NCBI GenBank assembly: GCA_030704615.1
Contig: CM060733.1
Coordinates: forward strand, 40,548,001 to 40,612,000
DNA from: Takakia lepidozioides
Lineage: Eukaryota; Streptophyta; Takakiopsida; Takakiales; Takakiaceae
DNA: 64,000 nucleotides
Direction: 5' to 3'
Each line of letters begins with the position of its first letter. The stretch's first letter is position 1. Position numbers and translations under genes: made by a program. The notes under the pieces were generated by a model, which saw only the letters and a list, made by a program, of their open reading frames with translations, had not been told where the DNA came from and made no database searches. Shown here piece by piece: positions 23,385 to 34,200 of the stretch.

Positions 23385-24785
23385 TTGCAGCAGGCTGCTG
23401 ATGGACGGGTACAACAAGCCTGGGTAGAGGCCTTCGTACCGTCAGGAGAAGAGGAGAGTGTGGTGATTGCACTAGGACCACCTCAGTTGTCGCCATCGGA
23501 CACCACACCTCTTGTGTGGCAGTGCCCGGATGAAGGCATATGCCTTCTGGACTTGTTTGGCGGGATCAGCACTGGATTGGCTGCAGTACTGCAGGCAGGT
23601 ATACAAGTTCGACGTTACCTGTATGTGGAGAGGGATGAGACTGCACGACGCGTCTCACTATGCCATGTTGCTCAGTTGGTACAGCAGTACCCTGATTTGT
23701 TGCCAGTGTCTGCAGTTCGTGGATACCAACAAGCCTTGCCAGCAGACATTTCGTTGCTGGGGGTGCAGGATTTGGAGCGGGTTGGCTCCATTGATCTGGT
23801 AGTGGCAGGTTGGCCCTGCCAAGGGCATTCATCAGCCGGGCATGGCAATGGATTGCGAGACTCGAGGACAGGTCTGTTTTGGGAGATGGTGCGGATTTTG
23901 CGCCACTTGCAGCTTCATCAAGCTGTATCTCCAGCATACATCTTGGAGAATGTGCCACTGATGGGTGATTCTCGGGCCAAGGTGATGGCCAGTGTGCATC
24001 AAGTCCGGTCATGGCTTGGGTCAGCAGTGTTGCTGGATGCAGCTGCAGTGGGGTCATGGGCTCATCGTCCACGGCTATGGTGGACTAACTTGATGCCACC
24101 CGCACTGCTCAAGCGTGCATTTGATGGGGTGCAGCGGCCAGCACACCTCACAGTGGATAGCATTTTGGACACAGGGAGGCAGTCTCAACGTGTGAGACAC
24201 GATGACCGTTCGCCTTTGGCAGTGGTCAATAGGGTGGGTCAACCACGAGCAACATTACCTACACTGCTCAGCTTCCCAGGATCCCATGCTTTTCTGGATG
24301 GTGGACCTGGCCTCTTGTGGGATAGCCAATTGCAACAATTAGTGGAGCCCAATGCTGACGAGCGCGAGCGGGCGATGGGTTTTACCACAGGTACCACGGC
24401 GGTGCCATCTCTTTCTGAGGCATCACGTCGTCAGGTGTTGGGGCAAGCAATGGATCTCAACTTGACCTGGATTATCAGCTTGGCTATGGTTGAGCAGCGC
24501 AGAGTACGGAGTACACTTCCTTTCATGGTCTCCTTGCCTACCGAGACGGTACAGGCAGCGAGTGGGGGCGAGCAGGTGAGGACCACGAGGTGCAGGCCGC
24601 ATCCATGGCACACATGGGAGGTGCTCGAGGTTCAGAAGGAGTTGGCAGCCAAGGCGGCGGTAATGGATCAGGTTGGGGATTTTTCTCGGATTGAGGAGGT
24701 CCTCAAGGATGGGATGATGGGGCAGGATGAGACATTGTCACTGACAGAGGAGGTAGTGGTCACTGCTCAAGAGGTTGCAGCATAG
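23385..24785 (+). CDS. Cytosine-C5 DNA methyltransferase domain embedded in a Ty3/gypsy pol
   Basis: This is a 466-codon open stretch, in frame with the protease before it and the RT linker after it, each junction marked by a single TAG. C5-methyltransferase motifs appear in canonical order. Motif I is CLLDLFGGISTGLAAV (residues 53-68) and motif II is YLYVERDE. Motif IV is VVAGWPCQGHS with catalytic Cys145 (23817-23819). Motif VI is YILENVP (185-191) and motif VIII is WAHRPRLWWTN. The late region ERAMGF..RRQVLGQAMDL matches motifs IX-X. The spacing between VIII and X holds a target-recognition-sized region. The PC and ENV residues are intact. The DLFGGI and HRPRLWW details resemble DNMT3/DRM rather than DNMT1/CMT. 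Because the motif order is not permuted, DNMT3-type is the better fit than DRM. I infer that the element acquired a host enzyme that would add 5-methylcytosine, perhaps to its own DNA or to targets. Activity in this copy is unknown. Confidence 0.85.
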   Translation: MQQAADGRVQQAWVEAFVPSGEEESVVIALGPPQLSPSDTTPLVWQCPDEGICLLDLFGGISTGLAAVLQAGIQVRRYLYVERDETARRVSLCHVAQLVQQYPDLLPVSAVRGYQQALPADISLLGVQDLERVGSIDLVVAGWPCQGHSSAGHGNGLRDSRTGLFWEMVRILRHLQLHQAVSPAYILENVPLMGDSRAKVMASVHQVRSWLGSAVLLDAAAVGSWAHRPRLWWTNLMPPALLKRAFDGVQRPAHLTVDSILDTGRQSQRVRHDDRSPLAVVNRVGQPRATLPTLLSFPGSHAFLDGGPGLLWDSQLQQLVEPNADERERAMGFTTGTTAVPSLSEASRRQVLGQAMDLNLTWIISLAMVEQRRVRSTLPFMVSLPTETVQAASGGEQVRTTRCRPHPWHTWEVLEVQKELAAKAAVMDQVGDFSRIEEVLKDGMMGQDETLSLTEEVVVTAQEVAA

Positions 24786-25739
24786 CAACCACGGGACGCG
24801 TCTTCTACCTCTAAGCATGCTGGACTCAAGGTTGCAGTCACGGAGGACAACTGGGAGCCTGATGTTGGACCTATAGTCACCGGAGGAGAGAGACGACGTA
24901 TACGGCGGTTCTTGAGGGCTTACAGGAACTACTTTGCCTTCAGTTTGAAGGACTTAGGAGCACTGAAGGGTCAAGAGATTCGCATTGACTTGGCTACTGA
25001 CACGCCAATCTTTTGGAGACCCTATAGATACAGTGACACGGAGAGGTCCTTGATTCAGATGAGAACTCAGAACCTTTGGGAGGCTGGTTTGGTGGAGCTA
25101 TCTGGGGAGAGTATGCTTCAGCCACAGTGATGCCAGCCAAGAAGGATGTCTTTGGCAATTGGACGGAGAGACGTATGTGCGGTGATTACCGGCCTGTAAA
25201 TCGTCAGTCCAAGTCCGATATGTATGCCATGCCAACACTAGAGGAGATCTTTGATGCCATTGGGCATGCCAAGGTCTTTAGCACGTTGGCTTTACGATCC
25301 GGATATCACCGGTTGCCGATCAAGGAGGCGGATAAGCAAAAGACAGAATTCTGGGGGATCAATGAGCACGGGAAGGATTGCCTATACCAGTGGCGGTTCT
25401 TATCATTTGGGCTTAAGAACGCTCCGGCAGAGTTTCAGAGAGTCATGGACAAGATTCTAGCAGGGGTGGAGTTTGCTCGGTGCTACATAGATGACATCAT
25501 CATCTTTAGTGCTACGGTGGAAGAGCATGAGAGACACCTTCAGGGGGTATTTGAGCGCTTGAGGGCGCACGGATTGAAGTTACATCCGGGAAAGTGCAAG
25601 TTTTTCCACAACCAAATTAAGTATCTGGGTCACATGATATATCCTGGAGGATTGGGGGTACAACAGACTAAGGTAGAGTCCATTGCACAGGTTCCACGCC
25701 CCACGGATGTGAGCCGAGTTTGAGCTTTCATGGGGTTAG
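24786..25739 (+). pseudogene. Reverse transcriptase of the Ty3/gypsy element
   Basis: The linker and RT start (RIRRFLRAYRNYFAFSLKDL) follow the methyltransferase in frame after the TAG at 24783. A frameshift near 25080-25130 moves to the frame holding MCGDYRPVNRQSKSD, FLSFGLKNAPAEFQRVMD and the catalytic box YIDD (25484-25495). The first catalytic aspartate, usually in a F-S-x-L-D-L-R-S-G-Y motif, is alanine here (FSTLALRSGY), which should abolish polymerase activity. A TGA lies at 25721-25723. The domain is cut at 25739 by the CACTA insertion and resumes at 32180 in the same frame. Confidence 0.85.
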
Positions 25740-26369
25740 CACTAGAAGCATTTGTGTCTTTTCCGAATCGACTGCATGTCCAAAACCACTGAGGGAACAA
25801 CTTTGAGATGTTTGTTACTACTGCATAGTCGTAACGGATAAATTCACATTTCTAATGGCGGATAGAAGTTGCATCAATGACTCCGCAGTCGGCACAATAT
25901 TCGCGGCGATTTAATTCAATTACGTAAATTGTTTTTTTTTAAAAACAGCAATTACAAGTGGTTTTAAGCACTAGAGAGCGACTCTTAACAACTAGGCATT
26001 CATTGCACACCCTATTCAAAAATGGAATTTTTATAAGTGCTCCACATGGCTCATGACGTGGAATATTTTAATGTATTTTAGGGCTTGTGTGGCTCGTAGA
26101 GATTGTTCTAATCGTCGGATGTAAAATGATCTAAGGGTGGAAGAGTAACTTTGTCCTTTGCCTAAATTTGTCTAAGTGTTGGGAGAGGGATGGAGGCTTG
26201 AGAGAGAGACGAACAAGTGATGCGAGAAGGACGAAGACCAAATCGAGGCCCATGTCCTATTGTCGCAAGCGTTTATGGCGTCAAGGGCGCATTATGTGCA
26301 AATGTGGGCTCTTGGCTCCCCTTTGTACCATGATTTGGTATTCTTCCTGATGATCACAAGGTTCTTGGG

Positions 26370-26600
26370 GGAATCAGCTTGGTCTTAGCAACCCATATTT
26401 TAATCTCTGCCCGCTCAGCTGCACCGTGGTGGTTCTTACGAACCAATCCCACATTACCTGACTAGAGATACAAGCAGCACGCACAAGAGGTCTTCTTGGG
26501 TTCATGGTCAGTCTAATCCGCAATGGGTCATGACACAAGGTAGAGGACAATGTGGTGAGGGCACCTTCTTCTTCGAGCTATTTCAGCCTGTTTTGCCGAG
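26370..26600 (+). pseudogene. Captured module, shared with the second CACTA element
   Basis: The stretch from agcttggtcttagca to gaggacaatgtggtgaggg matches 50640-50880 in the other CACTA element at high identity. There it leads into an OSB-like motif (WHEIFKYPSRWCDNRN). Here it breaks off and joins PPR-like sequence at about 26600. Confidence 0.55.
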
Positions 26601-27450
26601 ATGTAGTGTCGTGGAGTGCGATGCTTGCAGGGTATGCACAGCAGGGACGTGGGATGGAGGCTTTGGAGACCTATGAAGTTGCGAAGGGAGAGTTTGATAA
26701 CATGGCTGAACAAGATGTTGTCTCAAGGAACACGCTGAATCTTGCAAGATATGGCCAGCATGTGTGCGGGATGAGGGCATTGGAGACATATGAGCAAATG
26801 TTGAGAAGAGGTGCAGCCTGACCGGGTCACGTTCATTTGTGTTTGCAATGCATGTGCAAACCTGGCAGCCCTGGAGACTTGGTAAAGGGCAAAGGGTCCA
26901 TCGTGACATTGTCAAAGCTGGAACTGTACCAGATGTAACAATACCTCGTCGACATGTATGCCAAACGTGGGAGCATTCCCTTGTGGACAAGGAGTGTTTA
27001 ACAATATGGCTGAGCGAAATGTGGTGTGGTGAAACGTGATGATCGCAGGACATGCACAACATGGGCGGGGATTGCGGGTTTTGGAGACCTATGAGCAAAT
27101 GATGTGGGTCTAGGGGGTGAAGCCCGAGCACATTACGTTTGTTTGTGTTTGTAGTGCATATGTGAGCCTGTTGGAGAAGGGCAAAGAGGTCCATGGTTGC
27201 ATCGTCAAAGCTGGAATTGTGGTAGATGTCATTCTGAACATGAATACCTTCTAGATAGGGAGTGTTCAACAATATGGCTGAGCGAAATGTGGTGTCGTGG
27301 AAAGTGATGATCGCAGGACATGCACAACAGGGGCGGGGATTGTAGGTTTTGGAGACCTATGAGCAGTTGATGTGGGAGGGGGTGAAGTCCGACCACATTA
27401 CGTTCAGAGAGTTCAAATGCCTCTCCACCATGACCTTGCTTAGCTAACCA
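26600..27450 (+). pseudogene. Captured PPR gene fragments, mutated and repeated
   Basis: The translation shows PLS-type PPR pieces: RDVVSWSAMLAGYAQQGRGM, ALETYEVAKGEFDNMAEQDV and a shifted copy of IVKAGIVPDVILNNTLVDMY. There are at least three partial repeats (about 26600-26820, 26840-27110, 27110-27420), each interrupted by stops and frameshifts. PPR proteins bind organelle RNA. These pieces cannot encode one. The fragments match the pieces at 51700-52790 and the pseudogene at 48190-49200 in style. Confidence 0.7.
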
Positions 27451-28210
27451 TGCCTTGCTGATGTTGTTGTCTTGCACTTGAGCTGTTTTTGGACACTGGC
27501 TGGAACATCCACAAGGCGGCTCTGCTCGAGAGAGAAATCAGCTTGAATGCAGGGGCAGATTTTGAGATCACAATCGCCACTTAGAACGTTGTTCTTTGCA
27601 CCGGCATGGCATATCAACATGCATATCAGCCCAAACTCATTACTCCGTGAGCCTTCCACTGCCGGAGTGTGCCCATTCAAGCCAGATCTTCGAAACGCAG
27701 GGATGGAACGGGGTTTTGAAACCAGCATTGCCTAATTGGATACCCAATTCAGCTCTGCATCTTGGTCCATTAATCTGCTGCACATTGTGAAGTTTTCTGC
27801 CCGTTCACCGCAAGTTGAAGAAGGAGTATTCTTAAAACACGGGTACTCATAATCTGAAAATGGCTCCAGCTTACGTTGCTTGAGTGCAAATATGAGTGTG
27901 GTTGGCTTGGCAGCTTTACATCTGGTCCATCCCACTCGATATGATGAGCAGGTTCAGCTTGACTTCTCTCACACAAAAGACGCTGCCAAGATGGGGTTTG
28001 TTGCCCTAGATGACTTCCCGTCGTTGTTCTGGGCTGCAACATACAATTAATCTGGCCCATGGCGAGGGGCCTTGCCTTCCACCAATCATCTGTAAGTCCT
28101 GTGAAACTATTTTTGTGGCAGTTTGTAAGCAGTGGGCAGCAATGGTGGGCTGTTGTAGGATTTGATGAACTCAATGCTGTGTATTGACAGCAACCCCTCA
28201 TCTCTTATGC
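27440..28210 (-). pseudogene. Captured coding-like fragments of unknown origin
   Basis: Minus-strand open stretches (27444-27728, 27732-27935, 27770-28201) have a balanced amino-acid composition. Phrases such as NVLSGDCDLKICPCIQADFS and HIEWDGPDVKLPSQPHS suggest exon debris. I recognise no family, and the stretches overlap in different frames, so at most one or two are real. Confidence 0.3.
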
Positions 28211-28415
28211 AAGCATTCAACAAGCCAAGTTGACTGCAGAGCATATTCAGCCCCCCGCGTTTCTAGTTGCCTAATGTTCTTCATCTCCTGGGTAGAGCAT
28301 TTTCTAGGGTCTCCATCTGTGATGACACACTATCTTCTCATGTGGTTCAGCTTCTGGTCTTGCTCTTGTTTGCACCACCCCAATGAAGGGCAGTTCCCAC
28401 CTGCTTGATTTTTCT

Positions 28416-29700
28416 CTATATGGTTGTCTTGGGTCTTGGCAGGGTTTCCCACAACCGCCTTTCCTTTTCAGACTGCCAGTCATCAGCCTCGTTCTCCAAT
28501 GCTTCACTTTCTTCCCAAGTGAAGTGCTCTCCTCTTTTATGCTTCAACGTCCCTGCATGTGTCTTTTCCTTCATGTGGTGCTTTCGAATGAATGAGCACT
28601 GATTTACATCTGTTGGCAACACTTACGGTGTCCCTTTCCTTGCATGCCACTGCAGGCCCGCATTGACTTTCTTGGCAGGGAAGTCTCCTCCTTCTCCCTC
28701 ATTTTCTGGCTCTGTTGGTGCCCCACTCACCATGCTATCAGGGCTGCACTTATTTTGTGGTGTTGCGCCAGCCAAGGGCGATCTTTCACTGGTCCGATTG
28801 TTGGCAACAGCTGATTGGAGTCTTCTTGGCAGAGTCTCCCACGAGCTCCCATCAATTTCAGGCATCAGGTTTTCTACCCTGCCCTTCCACTTTTCATAAG
28901 CGAGGTGCCTGTCTTCCTCCCTTTCACTCTTCAGCCTCTCAGGCAGATTTTTCTTCATGCGATTGCTGCTCCCATACTTCCAGTCCTTGTTTAATTTTCT
29001 CCAGCCATCACCCTCAGATTTGACAAGGTATTGCTGCCATTCCTTGTGTCTTTCCTCACTCCCAGCTGCTGGTTTTATCCCAGATTTACCTCTCATCCTT
29101 GCCTGGGGTTTTGCTTGCCAAACAGCCCTTGTGTGGGGAACTTCAACGAAAGGCAACATCTCATTCTCAGCTCCTGTCTTTGTACCTCTTTGCAGCAGTC
29201 CAGCCTCGGGTGCCTCACTTTCTGATTGCTGGGTGCATTCTTTGCCGCCAACCTTTGACAAGAAAGTGTGCTCCATCTTCCTCATCTCCTACTGGTTCCC
29301 TTGATGCTTCACCTCGTATGTCTTCCTCCTCATGTTTTAGCAGCAGCTCCCATGCTTGAATTGCTACTTTTCCTCGTAGTTGATCTTGTGCTTTCTTTTT
29401 CTCCGTAGCTAATCAACAGTTTTGTCTTGGCAGCTCCCTTGCCATGAGTGCCTTGTCTCACTGCATCTCCCTTGGCTGCCCACCATCCGTGGAGTCTTTC
29501 TTGCACTATTCTGACCCTCGTTGGCATGCACTTTGCTGCGATGCCCCACATGTATTTGTGCTCCCTTTAATCATCAACATAGTGCTCCAGAGCCAGTTCC
29601 TCATTGTTGACCAGTTGACCTTCTCAGCCCTTGGACCCCATTTTCCCTTCTCCCATGTTGCCTCGTCTTTCTGCTTCATCATTTGCTTTACTTGCACGAT
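28416..29700 (-). pseudogene. Unrecognised Lys/Glu/Trp-rich coding fragments inside the CACTA element
   Basis: A 220-codon minus-strand frame (29285-28623) and neighbours (29697-29506, 29551-29330, 28622-28416) look like exons of one gene read right to left. They are hydrophilic, rich in W, K and E, with two similar tails, GSSWETLPRRLQ and RRLWETLPRPKTT. Other phrases are KEWQQYLVKSEGDGWRKLNK and WEKGKWGPRAEKVNW. No domain was recognised. The lack of stops over 220 codons and the protein-like composition suggest a captured host gene or an element-encoded accessory protein. Confidence 0.4.
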
Positions 29701-30236
29701 GTTGCTTCTTCCCTACAGCTCATCATGTGTTGTGGCTCTTTCCCATGTTGCACTCACTCCCATCATACGTTGTGCAGTTGATAAGACTGAGATGAGTTGA
29801 TGCAGGATAGGGGGAGGGCTTGCTGGTGTATGTTGTCCGATAGGCCCCATGCACAGAGTCAAAGCTGGAAGTCAGCCTTGCAAGGACCCAAGTGAGAGAA
29901 GTCTGGTGGGGGTAGCATCTTGGGGGATGGCAGTTAGGGCAATGTGTGTCTAGGGCAATATATGTCATAGCAGCGGGTGATGTGCTGCCAATTTTGAGGA
30001 TAGAGACAGCCTGTAAGCTGTAGATTTGTATAAGTGGTTTCTTCTGACACATATTGCTCCCAGTTTGCCACAACTAGTTGTTTGCGTTTGTAGTGCATGT
30101 GCGAGCCTGCTGGGGAAGGGCAAAGAGGTCCATGGTTGCATCGTCAAAGCTGGAATTGTGGCAATGTCATTCTGAACAATACCCTTGTGGACAGGGAGTG
30201 TTCAACAATATGGCTGAGCGAAGGATAGAGTGTAAT

Positions 30237-31340
30237 GACTGCTAATGAAGGCACCTTCTTCAATTTCACCTTGTTTTCCCCTCTTATCAGAATCGCCCAT
30301 AATTATTCATGTCTGAATTCTGCAAGTTAGCTGGTTGAGTGAAGCTTTGATAGTTTGGAGTGACTTTGACATGATTCTGCCAATGTGACAACAGGAAAGT
30401 ATCAGAAACAGGTAACACAGACGAGGAGAAGTTGTGGAATGAATATTTTTCTGACCCCAGTCAATGGTGGGACAATCGAGGCAAGAAGGTGAATGTTTGT
30501 TGGATTATAGAGAGTAGCAGATGCAATTGAGCGTAGGAACTAGTGTGATAAGTTGAGTTGGGTGCTTCCTAGAACAAGTCTAGGCTGTCATCGTCAACTG
30601 CTAGCAACAAGGCAAGGTTGTATGCATGATTCGTGCGAGGCATGGATAGTTGAAGGAGCAAGGATAGAGTGTGGGTGCAGATTCACCCAAGAGGGCCAGA
30701 CTTCAAGCTCCAGATTAACTATGAAGCTACAAGAAACCTGCATGGGTAGATGGTCAACTGGCAGCAACGGCACAATTGATAAAATCAGACATTGTTAATG
30801 AAGGCATCTTCTTCAGCACATTTCACCCTGTTTTTCCCTCTTATTAGAATCGGTCCAAAATTTCCATGTTGAATTATGCAAGTTAACTGGTTGAGTGAAT
30901 CTAGTTTGGAGTGACTTTGACATGATACTGCTATGTGACAACAGGAAAGTATCAAAAAACAAGTAATAGACATGAGGAGAAGCTGTGGAATGAATACTTT
31001 TCTGCCCCCAGTCAATGATGGGACAACCGAGGCAAAAAGGTGAATGCCTGCTACATTTCAGAGAGTAGCAGACGCAATTGAGCATATGAACTAGTGTGAT
31101 AAGCTGAGTTGGGTGTTTCCTAGAACAAATGTAGGTTGTTTTTGTCAGCTACTAGCAGCAAGGCAAAGATGAATGCATGATTTGTGCAGGGGCATGGATA
31201 GCTGAAGGAGCAGGGATAGAGTGTGGTCCAGATTCATCCTAGAGGACCAAATTTCAAGCAAAAGATTTACCTATGATTCCCTGTGGATCAATAACTACAA
31301 GAAACCTCCATGGGTAGATGGTCTATTCCGTGGAACTCAC
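30237..31340 (+). pseudogene. Two tandem OSB-like (PDF-motif) modules captured in the CACTA element
   Basis: About 560 bp are repeated (30237-30800 and 30797-31340). Each copy contains DEEKLWNEYFSDPSQWWDNR (30419-30500; 30968-31045), then an intron-like gap. A piece reading HPRGPDFK and AWVDGQL-type residues follows, then a link rich in NEGTFF. This pattern (W-x3-F-x-P-x2-W-W-D-N-R ... P-D-F-K ... P-W-V) is the PDF motif of plant organellar single-stranded-DNA-binding (OSB) proteins. Stops and indels show that the copies are not functional. Similar modules lie at 50640-51700 and 52780-53920. Confidence 0.65.
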
Positions 31341-31389
31341 TGAAGTCTTGCATTATGAGGATCAGAACTGCTTGACTTGCACGAGGCCT

Positions 31390-31570
31390 TGATCCTTAGG
31401 CAATCCCCAGAGCAGCAGTAGCTTTTGGGCTGCTTTTTTACTTTGTGTTTTTCATTTTGTCCCATAAGCTCTTTGAGCTTTCCGCAGATGTTATAAAGTA
31501 CCATTTTGTTTCATTTCATTCATTTTCATTTCATTTTGTTTCATGGCATGTCTTTCATCGTTTGTGCATT
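31390..31570. repeat. Segment shared, inverted, with the region downstream of the OSCA-type gene
   Basis: TAGCTTTTGGGCTG .. TCTTTGAGCTT .. TATAAAGTACCATTT resembles the reverse complement of 37590-37740 at perhaps 80 percent by eye. It could be a captured 3' flank or an independent short repeat. Confidence 0.4.
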
Positions 31571-32179
31571 TCTAATGCATGATTAGTTCTCTTGTATGGC
31601 ATTACTAGTCGACTCACTACAAACACCGAAACTCCAAAGCATGAATCACTATGAATGATTGTTCAAGTAATTTCGAACACTTCATGTAAAGTAGTAAAGC
31701 AGTGGTTGCGCCAACTTCCGCAGTCGCAATTGCCACTGGGCATGTAACACTGCAAGTTATGTGGTCTACTACCACGTGGTGCCCCGGGCCCGTGGCCACG
31801 TGGCAGCAGTGGTGCTCGTCGTGGCGCCGCCACGTCGGCATCCACATCGTCGTCCACGTCCGCGTCCATGTGTCACCGCGCTTCAGTGAGTCGGTCCACT
31901 CATCCGGAGGGAAAAGTCAAAGTCAGCCCAAAAGGTCAGACACACGGGCGGCCCGCCTGGTTACGCCACGTGGTTCTTCAGCATTAATCGCATTAATCGC
32001 TGAGCAGTTGTTCGCGCGTCTGCGTCCTTTACCACTCCAATCATTGGATGTCCAACCCAACTACCACGTCTGTTGTAACTAGTCTGTTGTAACTTCCAGT
32101 CGATCCCAGTTTTTTGACTTTTACGACTCAAAATGAGTCGTTACCCCAGTGATAAATGACACGAATGGTTCTAGTGTAG

Positions 32180-33147
32180 CAAACTATTATAGACGGTTTG
32201 TTAAGGGATTTAGTGCCATTGCAAAGGCTCTAACCAAGCTGACCAAGGTGGACCAAGAGTGGCAGTGGGAAGGTGAGCAAGAACAAGCTTTTCAAGAGCT
32301 CAAGGCGAGGTTGACCTCGGCGCCCATCTTGAGACGACGTATCAGGGGGCGTCCTTTTCAGTTGCATACAGATTGGAGCATGCTGGGGCTTGGAGCGGTG
32401 CTCACACACGTGGATGATGAGGGAAGAGAGTTCGTAGTGGCTTATGCTAGCCGCTCGAACAACGTTGCAGAGTCTAAGTATAGCTCATATAAGGGAGAAT
32501 GCTTAGTTGCAGTGTGGGCCGTGGCACACTTCAGGTGCTATCTATACGGCAATCTCTTCACCCTTGTCACGGATCACCAACCACTCAAGTGGTTGATGGA
32601 GTCAGACAAGCTTACGGGAAAGCTTGCACGGTGGGCACTCATCCTTCAAGAGTATGACTTTCAGGTGGTGCATCGACCGGGTTTGGTCAATCGCAATGCA
32701 GATGGGTTGAGTCGCAATCCATGCACGAGCCAGCAGGATGACACTGGAGCTCGGTGGCATGGTGAGACGGACGAGGAGATGGTGCCCGGATGGCATGCAT
32801 CTGCATTTCTGTGTATCTTGGCAGCGGAAGGCCAGGTTGGACTTGCAACAGGAATGACTGTAGATCAAGTGTCTGAGGACCCTGAGGCCAGCAATGAGCA
32901 AGGTGGCGCCAAAGATATACATGAGGATTCAGTTGTGTTGGACTACCTCCGCACTGGAGCCACTGCAGCCACTGTGACTGCCAAGAAGAGGGATCGGATC
33001 CTACAACGAGCCAAGAGGTTAAAGTGGGAGGGGATACACCTGCTCCGAGTGTGGGAGGATGGTCGAGTGAGGATTGTGCCTCACCCAACACAGCGGGCAC
33101 GGTTAGTGCGGCATGCCCATGAGGAGTTGGGGCATTTTGGGGTGTGA
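32180..33147 (+). pseudogene. RNase H domain and integrase N-terminus of the Ty3/gypsy element
   Basis: Resuming after the CACTA insertion, the frame gives the RT connection (NYYRRFVKGFSAIAKALTKL). RNase H follows with acidic residues in LHTDWSMLGLGAVL, YKGECLVAVWAVAHF and LVTDHQPLKWL. The usual gypsy HTDAS motif reads HTDWS. After a linker comes the integrase zinc region, starting HAHEELGHFGV, stopped by a TGA at 33145-33147. RNase H would remove the RNA strand during reverse transcription. Confidence 0.85.
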
Positions 33148-34200
33148 CGCACTCATAGTCTACTGTAGGGGCAGTATTGGTGGCGTGGTATGCACACAGA
33201 GGTGCAACAATTTGTGGCTAGGTGCATGGTGTGTGACAGGGTGCGTGCTTCATTCAACGCCCCTACTCCACAATTGCACCCTCTTCCGATCATGGGATTG
33301 GGCTACAGGTGGAGTCTTGACTTTGTAGGGCCGTTGCCACTGACCATGTGCCACAACAAGTACGTGTTGGTGATGGTGGAGCACTTCTCCAAGTGGATTG
33401 AATTGGTTCCATTGCCTGATAAGGCTAGTGAGGGAGCTGCGTATGCATTCTTGGATTGTGTGCTTAGCCGATTCGGTGCTCCAGCTGAGGTACTCACGGA
33501 CCAAGGGAGAGAGTTCTTGGGGGAGTTTCAGGTTTTGTGTGACAAGGCCTTGATAGACCACCGCACCACTTCTCGAGATCATCCTGAGGCCGATGGCTTG
33601 GCAGAGAGAGTTGTTCAGACAGTAAAGAGGGGTTTGCGCAAGTATGGCTTGCAAAAGGGACACCTAGGAGATTGGGACCTTTAGTTACCCTGGTTAGCCA
33701 TGGGCTACAGGTTCAGCAAGCAAGCATCACTTGCCTCCTTCTCACCATACTTTCTTCTCTTTGGCCGAGAGCCGGATTTGCCTACATCCATTCGCAGAGA
33801 AGCTGCTACAGTTCTTAGCCTTGACGATCCGGACGTGTGGGCACGGGCATGTGAGCAGCGTGCAGAGTTGTTCAAGAAAGTCATGCCCATGGCTTTCGAG
33901 AACCTTGCCATTGCACAACATCGTGATACATTGAGGTATGCTACCATACGTGGTGGGGGCTATCGTCCTGGTGTTCAGAGATTCAACCCTGGTGACTATG
34001 TCTATCTGCAGCAGACTGCTCCTACGACATTGGATGTGACTGCAGGACGTGTTATTTTGAGGGTTCGAGAGGTTTTGTCCTCAGGCGTCTTGGTCTTGGA
34101 GGGTCGGGATGGCATAACTTGGAAGGACCATGTGCGTAATTGTGCGCCATGTCACCTTCCGAATGTCGATGGCAGGATTGACCCAAACCTGGCAGTGATA
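33148..34200 (+). pseudogene. Integrase of the Ty3/gypsy element
   Basis: The zinc motif continues (GQYWWRGMHTEVQQFV..CMVC) after a TAG at 33166-33168. The catalytic core has the D-D-E signature: D in SLDFVGPLP, D in VLTDQGREF and E in DGLAERVVQTVK. A TAG (33682-33684) interrupts the core just after; the frame resumes at YRFSKQASLASFSPYFLLFG. The C-terminal part includes a GPY/F-like segment (RFNPGDYVYLQQ..VTAGRVILRVREV). Integrases insert the DNA copy into the genome. No chromodomain follows; a PHD finger takes that place. Confidence 0.85.

Larger units (their letters stand above)
25740..32176. mobile_element. Complete CACTA-type DNA transposon inserted in gypsy pol
   Basis: The ends are inverted repeats CACTAGAAGCATTTGTGTC (25740-25758) and the complement of GACACGAATGGTTCTAGTG (32158-32176), with 17 of 19 positions matching. 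A 3-bp target duplication TAG flanks it (25737-25739 and 32177-32179). Removing the element and one TAG restores the frame between RT and RNase H exactly. CACTA termini and a 3-bp TSD define the EnSpm/CACTA superfamily. The 6437 bp encode no transposase that I can recognise; they carry fragments of host-type genes. It is therefore a non-autonomous, gene-fragment-bearing copy. It inserted after the retrotransposon did. Confidence 0.9.
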
